Source: Amphimedon queenslandica
Taxonomy: Eukaryota > Porifera > Demospongiae > Haplosclerida > Niphatidae
DNA: 40,071 bases
NCBI RefSeq assembly: GCF_000090795.2
Contig: NW_003546343.1
Span: forward strand, 127,273-167,343
Direction of reading: 5' to 3'
Below the pieces are notes generated by a model. That model was not told the DNA's origin. It searched no databases and saw only the letters and a list, made by a program, of their open reading frames with translations. Made by a program: the position numbers and the translations under genes. Below are positions 32,811-40,071 of the stretch, piece by piece (the first letter of the stretch is position 1; every line of letters begins with the position of its first letter).

Positions 32811-34590
32811 ATGGCGGACACAGGGTAAGCAAAAAGATCATTATTAATCAGCCGTGATGAGCACTTGTCTCCTTGCTGGATAAGGAAGTGAATAATGCTA
32901 GGATTTATTTTTATTCTGTAGCGTGGCTGAGGGAGGGAAGCTTCCCCGCGTACCAGAAACACTCTTGAAAAAGAGAAAAAGATTACAAGAGATAAAAGAG
33001 GCAGCAGCTAAAAGAGGAAGGGAAAGAAGCAAAGTGAGACATTTACATTTGCATCTCTGTTGTCAGTACATTACCTCTTCATGTGAATTAACTCTCCTGT
33101 ATCCCTCCCTCTCTTTTATATTTTTCTCTCTTTCTGGTAGGCTCGCAGGCTACAGCGTAAAGATATTTTCAAAAGAGCCGAGAAATACGTTCTTGAGTAT
33201 CGCCAGAGAGAAAAGGAAGCCATCAGACTAAAGAGAGAAGCCAAGACAGCTAAAAATTATTACATTCCGCCAGAGCACAAGCTTGCTATTGTTGTTAGAA
33301 TAAAAGGGTAAGAGTGAAGCAGAGATTGGTCAGGGTTTCTCACAAAGCATAAGCTGACAAGCACTACAATACAGTACATGGCATTTGGAGCAACTTTAAA
33401 AATTCATAAAAAATTCAAAATTGATCGGAATCAGCTCAAACTTTCTACACTACATAAGAACATGTATTTGCATCAGAAAAGATTATAAAAATGAAAAATT
33501 CTCTCCTTTTCATTTTTGGCAAAATTTGGCCGATGACCCTGTACTATAGTACAGGGACTTTTACCCGATTTTGGAGCAAGTTTAAATATTCATTAAAAAA
33601 TTCAAACTTGATCGGAATCAGCTCAAACTTTCTACGCAACATAAGAACATGTATATGCATCAGAAAAAATTATTAAAATGGAAAAATTTCTCCTGCCCAT
33701 TTTTGACAAAATTTGGCCAAGGACCATGTATTGGATTGTTGCTTGTTTTATACTTTATGTACATGCACATCTTTGTACATGATATCTTTGATCTCTCTCA
33801 CTGTTCTTACTTTTCTCCTTTAGTATCAATGGTTTAAGTCCGAGAGTCCGAAAGATCCTTCAGATCATGAGATTACGTCAGATCAACAATGCCGTTTTCA
33901 TCAGGTTAAACAAAGCGTCGCTGAACATGCTCCGATTGGTTGAACCCTATGTTGCCTGGGGGTAAGTCATACACTCTTCATTCTCTTCCATGTATTACTG
34001 ACCCTCTCTTTGCTTTCAATCATTTCTTTCCGTCTCTTTTAAATTCCTTATTCCTCAGATACCCTAGTCTTAGAACTATCCGATATTTGGTTTACAAGCG
34101 TGGATACGGGAAACTCTCACAAAGGAGGCGGGTCCCACTGCTTAGCAACGCTATAATCCAGAAGGCACTCTTAAAGGATAACATTATTTGCATGGAAGAC
34201 ATTGTCCATGAGATATTCACTGTTGGTCCGAAATTCAAGGAAGTCAATAATTTCCTGTGGCCGTTTAAACTGACGAATCCCAAGGCAAGCGTTCTTTAGC
34301 AATTTACTTTTAAATCTAGGAGTTTAGGAGACTTGTGTCTTCCATATTTGGTCTAGGTCTCCTGAAATCTCCTTGCTTTTGGTGCCACATATTTAGCTTA
34401 GGTTTTCCATTTTTAGTTAGATTAGTCTCCCAAAATTTATTTGTGGATCTAACAATGGCTAAGTCGTTTAATTGTTTCTTGTCTGCTCTTATAGGGTGGT
34501 TGGAGAAAGAAGACAACTCACTTTATTGAGGGAGGTGATCACGGCAATAGAGAAGAACTGATCAATAAGTTGGTCCAGAAGATGATCTAG
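32811..34590 (+). CDS. RPL7: 60S ribosomal protein L7 (uL30)
   Basis: A large-subunit ribosomal protein. The ATG at 32811 opens a tiny first exon (MADTG), typical of ribosomal protein genes. Following exons encode [40 protein letters not shown]...[40 protein letters not shown]...[35 protein letters not shown]...[20 protein letters not shown]; and [20 protein letters not shown]...KLVQKMI, TAG at 34588. The length, about 250 residues, fits the family. The last intron (34285-34494) begins GCAAGC, a GC-AG intron. The intron at about 33308-33822 contains a 186-bp repeat array. Confidence 0.96.
33368..33735 (-). repeat. 186-bp intronic tandem repeat, array E
   Basis: Two units in an RPL7 intron. 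The palindromic core at 33537 is perfect; the next position, about 33723, is degraded to CCATGTATTGG. Landmarks GGAGCAACTTTAAAAATTCA, GATCGGAATCAGCTCAAACT and TTCTACACTACATAAG match the other arrays in reverse orientation. Confidence 0.9.
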
Positions 34591-34885
34591 TTCAAGATTG
34601 ACTGGTGTCCATCATGATATTAATTGTGCCATTTATTATTATTATTAATGATTTTGGAAATCTCTTAAAATTAAAAAAACTGCCAATACACTGAGATTGC
34701 ATGATACAAAGGCCATTCATTTACTGATAATATTATTGGTTTTGAAAATTCTAAAATTCAATGGACTACCCGTCAAAAATAAAACACGATGCTACTAATA
34801 ATAATAATATGCTTAATATATTGCTACCAAAATCTCTTGAGTCTAAAAATAGTAACAAAAATAGAGCTCTCTCTCCCGTTGCTTC
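34591..34885. other. convergent 3' intergenic region, RPL7 / MCU
   Basis: AT-rich spacer of 295 bp between convergent stops. A plus-strand AATAAA at 34779-34784 and a minus-strand AATAAA (TTTATT at about 34632) cross over, so the two 3' UTRs could overlap if both are used. No RNA gene seen. Confidence 0.4.
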
Positions 34886-36704
34886 CTATTCGTTGGAAGG
34901 AGCTGGCTTGATTGGTGGAGTAGGAAGGTTCAGTTGTAGTGGATCGTGGAGCCGCTCAATCTCACCTTCAACTTTCATCATCGTGTCCTTCAGATGGTTA
35001 AACCTTTGGAGTATAAAATAAAATAGAATTAAAAATAAAATAGAATTACAGAGCTTGGATTAATAGGCTTTTTTGTTGCACTGGTATAAAATAGATGCAT
35101 CTTTACCTTTCTACATCAAACTTCTTGGTCTGGGCCATACTGTAAACTCTCTTCATCTTTTCCCTACTGTACCAATCAGGATATACAAAGTCCTATTAAA
35201 CGAACATTGAAATCTCTTTTATATCAACATACATGCAATATTATAATTTTTATAAAACTTAGCAAAGCTTCATAAAATTGTCTTTTTTTTTGAGTACTTT
35301 TTAGAAATTGACACAATATAGTCCACGAATACATAAATATTCACGATCATAATTGACTCAAAATTTCCAATTTTTTGATGTATAAATACATTTCATTATA
35401 CTCCTCCTCCTCATCTCTCTTACCTGTCTCGTGATGACAAAGTAAGCAAAGCAGAGTATGCTGGTTGTGTACGTCACAAAGTACGTTATGGGTTCCATCA
35501 AATCCCAAGAATAGTTGACGAAAGTGAGTCTAGCAAAGAACCCAGTCTGAGCACACATGTACGCCAGGAGCCCCCAGCTGAGGTACGTCGTACGTTTGGC
35601 GCTCTTTTCCATGAGCTCCTGGCACTGGGACTCTAGTGGAGCTAGTTCCGACCTTATCTCTTCTAACTGCTTCCGTAACTCCCTCTCCTTGCTTAGCTGG
35701 AAGCAAAAAGGAAACAGATAAAGTATAAATAAATAAATAAACAAACTGGATAAATGGATTGTATTGGCAAGCTAAGTGGTTGTATAGTCAAATTAAAGCT
35801 ATGTGTACAATATTTACAGGTTTATGTTTAGTTGAAGAGGATGTATAATGATATACATATACTGTACCTGGTGTTTGTCAACATTGAGGGATGTGTACAG
35901 CTTGTGGATCATGTTCTTAACGTCAGATAATGCTCTTTCACCTTCAACTGGCACACTATAAACTAAAAATAAAGAAATTCACTTTAAGATAGTGAGAGTA
36001 ACAACTGTCCACCAAGTCTACTACACGTACACAATGTATTAGATTTAACACAAATTGATGATATTAAATAAATTAATATCTTTTCTATAGATTCTACTCT
36101 TCAAGCCTTTTCTGTCAGGATCTCCTGTACTTCCTTACCTTCTTCTGGGACTTGAATCTTGTGTCGAGTGTCATTAATCTCAATTTCAAAGTCTCCCTGG
36201 AGCAACAGGTCAAGGCTAGTCGATTGTGAGACTCTCTGTCCATCACGAGAATAAACAGCAACTCTATCAATACCTCCATCCTCCACCTAAGCAATGAGAC
36301 TACAGTCAAGGAACGCTAAGTGCCCAGGTATAGATACCTTTATATCGTTGAGGAGGCTACCAACGTTTTGAAGGTAAGGACGAATTGTGAATTCGCATAC
36401 TTCGCGACGTGAGGGTAGAGGGAGAGAGAGAACAGGGAAACCATGTCTCACAAACACTTGAACTATGAGGAAGAGTGTAAAAGAGCAACTAGTATTAATT
36501 AGGACATTATAGACATGTATCTATGTATAGGGGTGTGAGCATAGAATTATCATTAATAATTAAATCACCATTGTCTCCATATCCACTAGAATACCGCCTT
36601 TTCAGAAATCCCAAACTGCTCCTGTTCATCATTAAGCCGGGGCTACAACCTCTGGCTCTGAAAGGAGGAGAAAAGAAACAAAGGAACCTCTTGCTGGCTG
36701 CCAT
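34886..36704 (-). CDS. MCU: mitochondrial calcium uniporter pore subunit MCU
   Basis: MCU forms the Ca2+ channel of the inner mitochondrial membrane. The ATG at 36704 gives a basic presequence (MAASKRFLCFFSPPFRARGC...KRRYSS). The N-terminal domain follows: VFVRHGFPVLSLPLPSRREV, EDGGIDRVAVYSRDGQRV, LDLLLQGDFEIEINDTRHKI. Coiled coil: SDVKNMIHKLYTSLNVDKHQ and LSKERELRKQLEEIRSELAP. TM1 is TYLSWGLLAYMCAQTGFFAR. The selectivity filter WDLMEPITYF (about 35489-35510, minus strand) matches WDIMEP with Ile to Leu; the ion-binding Asp and Glu are kept. TM2 is VTYTTSILCFAYFVITRQ. The tail is DFVYPDWYSREKMKR...FNHLKDTMMKVEGEIERLHD, ending in TAG. Start codon lies 92 bp from that of MICU1. Confidence 0.95.
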
Positions 36705-36796
36705 ATTGCAGGATTTCCTGAGAATTATCCGTACATCTCCGTTATCTCTTTAGTCATAATAGAAATTAGAAAAAGGAGTGAAAAGGTAAACTGAAG
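36705..36796. promoter_or_regulatory. shared divergent promoter, MCU / MICU1
   Basis: Only 92 bp lie between the MCU start (minus) and the MICU1 start (plus). No other gene intervenes. The region is AT-rich with no TATA box and no CACCC box evident. Both promoters must share this DNA or extend into the first exons or introns. Confidence 0.7.
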
Positions 36797-39700
36797 ATGA
36801 GCAGGAGATTGCTGTATCTACTGCAGATGAGAGGAGCTCGTACAGAGACCTCCTTTAGTGAGTACTATGCTAAACTTCATTCTTTTCCGTGTTACTGTGT
36901 AGTATTGGGGACAATCAATACATGAATTAGCAATGCATGATGGGACACCAAACTGTATATATACATGTACATTATCATAATTGTTTTAAATTTCTAAGTT
37001 TTAAGATAATTATGTCGTTATAACTGTGTTATTATTCTAGATAGGGTGTTAGGGGTGTGTCCAGTCTCCACCCATCCCTCTATAGCGAGGTATTCTACCG
37101 TCAGCAGCGAGGGCTCCTCCACCAGCGAGAGCACGTTCAGTCGTCAGCAGTACAAAGCAAGAATAAGATTGTACAGTGTCGCTTGTGGTGAGCACTAATT
37201 AGAATAACAAATACAAATTTAAAATAGTTCGTCTAAAAATGGTCTTGGAGCAGTCTTTGCCTTTTCACATTATTCCTACATGCACTTCCTTGATAAAAAG
37301 AATTCCAAAATAGTCCTAGAGAATATGTACATGTGATTTCATTTACAGCATAAGAATTAGTGTAGTTATTATCACTGACTGGTCTGTCTGTTTCTAGGGT
37401 CACTATGTGCTTTAATTGGAAGCAGTTATATCTTATATCAGCAGATGAAGGCTAGAGCAGACGAAGGGAAAGAGGAAGAGGAGAAAGAGAGTAAAGATGG
37501 AGAGAGATCAAAGGAAGGAGAGGAGGAGGAAGGAGAGAAGAAAGACCGTGTTAGTTTTCACGACAGATCGGTGATGGCTTATGAGGACAGGATCAGAGCT
37601 TATAGCACTCCGGATAAAATATTTCGTTATTTTGCGACGCTTAGGATAAAAGGTGAGAACAAACAAATCATATAAGAGGAGCAGGGACATGTACATGTAC
37701 ATTAATTAATACAACTTATATTTGGCAGCTAGCACTTTATTTTGATGATTTACTATAAAATGAGAATACAGGAATTTGAAATTTCTGCATGCTTAAATTT
37801 TTGAGCAGTGTATAGTATGTAAACATTTAATGATTGGAGGCTTAGATTTTTTTGTAATTTTTGAACATAATTCTACCAAATTTAAAAGTTACTTTTAATC
37901 CTTTTATTTGCAGAGGAGGATGGCTCACGTAATATATATATGACACCACAGGATTTCATCAGAGCTATCACTCCTGGTACGATGCAACCACAGGAATACG
38001 GACTGGATCTTTACAGAACAGTAACTATTGAGGTAAGTATTGAGAACTAATAGAAAATGTAAACATTCTATATCCTGTACTGTAGATACATATTGATGTA
38101 CTCATGTTGTGTAGAAAGTTTGAGCTAATTCCTTTTAATATTTTTTGGATTAAAAAACAGGCCAATTTTTGAAAAATACTTAAGGCTATAGCCCATGGTT
38201 TTTTCCGAAAAATAGCTTCGAAATCACCCCAAATTTTTATTACATTTTCTGATACATATTGATGTACTTATGCTGTGTAGAAAGTTTGAGCTGATTCCAA
38301 CTTAAATTTTTCGAGTTATGGCCATTTTAAGAAAATGCCTAAAATCTGAAAAGTACCCTGTACTATAGCCCATGGTTTTTTCCAAAAAATGGCTCTGAAA
38401 TCACCCTAAATTTTTATTACATTTTCTGATACATATTGATGTACTTATGCTGTGTAGAAAGTTTGAGCTGATTCCAACTTAAATTTTTCGAGCTATGGCC
38501 ATTTTAAGAGAATGCCTAAAATCTGAAAAGTACCCTGTACTATAGCCCATGGTTTTTTCTGAAAAATGGCTCCGAAATCACCCCAAATTTTTATTACATT
38601 TTCTGATACATGTTGATGTACTTATGCTGTGTAGAAAGTCTGAGCTGATTCTGACTTCAATTTTTTGAGTTATGAGCATTTTAAAATGAGATTATTATTG
38701 CCTCTAATTCTCTAGTATTTTGTTTAGTATTTTGTTTTTCCTTTCTCTCCTCCTCTCTATTCAAGACAATAGAGAAAGAGGGTCTAGGTCGTATGGAGGA
38801 TAGTAACAGTGTCTTTAACAAGTTAGGTCAACATGGCCTTATCTCTTTCTCTGATTTCCTGTTTCTATTAACAATATTAGCCAGTGAGTCACATACACAC
38901 ATAGTTATACATGCATACATATGATATGATCTCTTTCTCCCTATCTCCCTCCTTCTCTCTCTCTCTCCTTCCCTCTCTTTTTCTTTCTTGTTTTAGCTCC
39001 AATGAAACACTTTGAGCTAGCCTTTAAGATGTTTGATCTCAATGGCGATGGAGAAGTTGAGTTTGATGAGTTTGAAACAGTTCAGTCAGTCCTCCTCAGC
39101 TCCACAGCAATGGGAGTAAGACACAGGGACCATGTCATCAATGGTACGTATGCTAAGTAGTCTTTTCACTGAAGGAAAATATAACCCACATACTAGTTGG
39201 CTCTATCCTCCCAAAAATTGAAGATTGACCTGATGAAAGTGACCTAGCTGTAATAGAATACTATGAATTGAATTTCAATTAATTTTAATTCATTATTCAA
39301 TTTTTTAATTGATTGTTGTCCATATTAGGTAATGTTGCTTCGTCTGTGGGTGGAGCATTAGCAGTCCATTTCTTTGGTAAGAAACTCGACCAGAAACTGA
39401 CAATAGAAAAGTTTCAGGAATTCCATACTCTTCTCAACACTGAGATACTCCTGATGGAAGTAAGAACATGATCATGTGCATGTACTAGGAATTAATTATC
39501 ATACAAGTACATGTACATGATCTACATGATCATACATCTACATGTTCATGTATATCATGTATTCATCCCATGGAGACATTGTATGATATGGTATACATAC
39601 ATTGATATGACCCTTACCATGTACAAGTTCTAGGAATTAATGATCATACCATGTATGTGCATGTACATGTACACAATGAGTAATTAAGAAACATGTCTGC

Positions 39701-40071
39701 ATCTTTACATGTAGACATGTGTACATGTCTTTTGTACATGTTTGTTCATATTTTATCAAATAATATTTTATCAATAATATTAATCATTAATATTATATTA
39801 ATAATATTAATCATTTCTCAATTGTATGTACATGTACTGTAGTATCTCCGTTATGATCTTGTTGATGGGATGATTAGTGAGAGAGACTTTGCTCACATGA
39901 TCCTCCGTCATGCCTCACTCAGTGAACAAAAGAAGAAGCAAATGGTCAAGAGAGTTAAGAAGAAATTTGGACCCAAACCTAATCCGGTAAGAAAAGTTGT
40001 ACTATTAAATTAATCAATAACATTTCAATTAATAGTATTTTATTTAATACAGCGTGCATTTTCTGATAATA
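36797..40071 (+). CDS. MICU1: MICU1, EF-hand gatekeeper of the mitochondrial calcium uniporter (3' part outside window)
   Basis: MICU proteins sit in the intermembrane space and gate MCU in response to Ca2+. The ATG at 36797 gives a basic presequence ([20 protein letters not shown]). A hydrophobic segment follows ([15 protein letters not shown]) and an acidic/Lys linker (37445-37550). Family-defining blocks are [35 protein letters not shown] (MICU1: [17 protein letters not shown]), [38 protein letters not shown]-hand 1 is [20 protein letters not shown] (about 39010-39070) with a canonical [12 protein letters not shown] loop. Then [30 protein letters not shown] and [20 protein letters not shown]. 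The last complete exon ends 39986. A further exon starts at 40053 (CGTGCATTTTC) and runs off the window, so EF-hand 2 is not seen. One intron is filled by the 177-bp repeat. Confidence 0.94.
38090..38685 (+). repeat. 177-bp tandem repeat, diverged relative of the 186-bp family (array F)
   Basis: More than three units fill a MICU1 intron. The landmark CCCATGGTTTTTTC recurs at 38192, 38369 and 38546, exactly 177 bp apart. It shares TCTGATACATATTGATGTAC, TATGCTGTGTAGAAAGTTTG and AGCTGATTCC with the 186-bp family. In place of the palindrome it has CCCTGTACTATAGCCCATGG, which keeps only the left arm. Confidence 0.9.
39480..39840. repeat. TACATGTA-rich palindromic intron sequence
   Basis: A MICU1 intron dense in short self-complementary words (TACATGTACATG, CATGATCATG, ATTAATATTATATTAATAAT). 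GTACATGTAC words are scattered through many introns of the window, but are densest here. Confidence 0.6.

Noticed and set aside
32855..32860. C-box-like TGATGA in RPL7 intron 1 as a box C/D snoRNA
   Set aside because: No CTGA D box or terminal stem is found at suitable distance before the acceptor.

Overview
This window looks like genomic DNA from a demosponge, with Amphimedon queenslandica the best match I can suggest. The assignment rests on AT-rich sequence, many short GT-AG introns, very tight gene spacing (about 11 intron-rich animal genes in 40 kb), sponge-level divergence of animal-type proteins (Homer, syntrophin, MCU/MICU1, nucleobindin), and a large beta-helix membrane protein with no vertebrate counterpart that I know of. 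There are no operons, CRISPR arrays, rRNAs or recognisable tRNAs. All gene models were joined by eye at splice sites and by remembered family similarity, so individual exon edges may be off.

Layout. 164-433 (-): tentative tiny gene. 623-3754 (-): nucleobindin. 3874-6607 (+): NAD kinase, head-to-head with nucleobindin. 6828-12227 (-): one long kinesin gene whose exons continue in frame into a DEP domain and then ankyrin repeats. 12561-14738 (-): Homer. 15061-17300 (+): gamma-type syntrophin, head-to-head with Homer. 17430-20449 (+): EXTL3-type exostosin glycosyltransferase. 20672-24310 (+): RhoGAP of the ARHGAP18/28/40 family. 24541-30988 (+): secreted/multipass protein with Pmp-like GGA(I/V) and FxxN beta-helix repeats. 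31129-32669 (-): FBXO16-type F-box protein. 32811-34590 (+): ribosomal protein RPL7, head-to-head with FBXO16. 34886-36704 (-): mitochondrial calcium uniporter MCU. 36797 to beyond the window end (+): MICU1, the EF-hand gatekeeper of MCU, head-to-head with MCU and only 92 bp away.

Genes and partners. The clearest functional pairing is MCU/MICU1: pore and regulator of one complex, transcribed divergently from a shared gap of under 100 bp. Homer and syntrophin, both membrane-associated scaffolds, are also divergent. Four divergent pairs in one window suggest that shared promoters are common here. Short intergenic regions repeatedly carry GGGCGTGG/CCACGCCC boxes, often as inverted pairs, and the FBXO16/RPL7 promoter has an NRF1-type GCGCATGCGC palindrome.

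Repeats. Introns of at least five genes (nucleobindin, kinesin, syntrophin, the beta-helix gene, RPL7) contain the same tandem repeat: period about 186 bp, centred on the 20-bp palindrome CCCTGTACTATAGTACAGGG. A diverged 177-bp relative fills a MICU1 intron. A 180-bp Tc1/mariner-like MITE with TA target duplication lies in an ARHGAP18 intron. Microsatellites (TAA, GA, CT) are frequent in introns.
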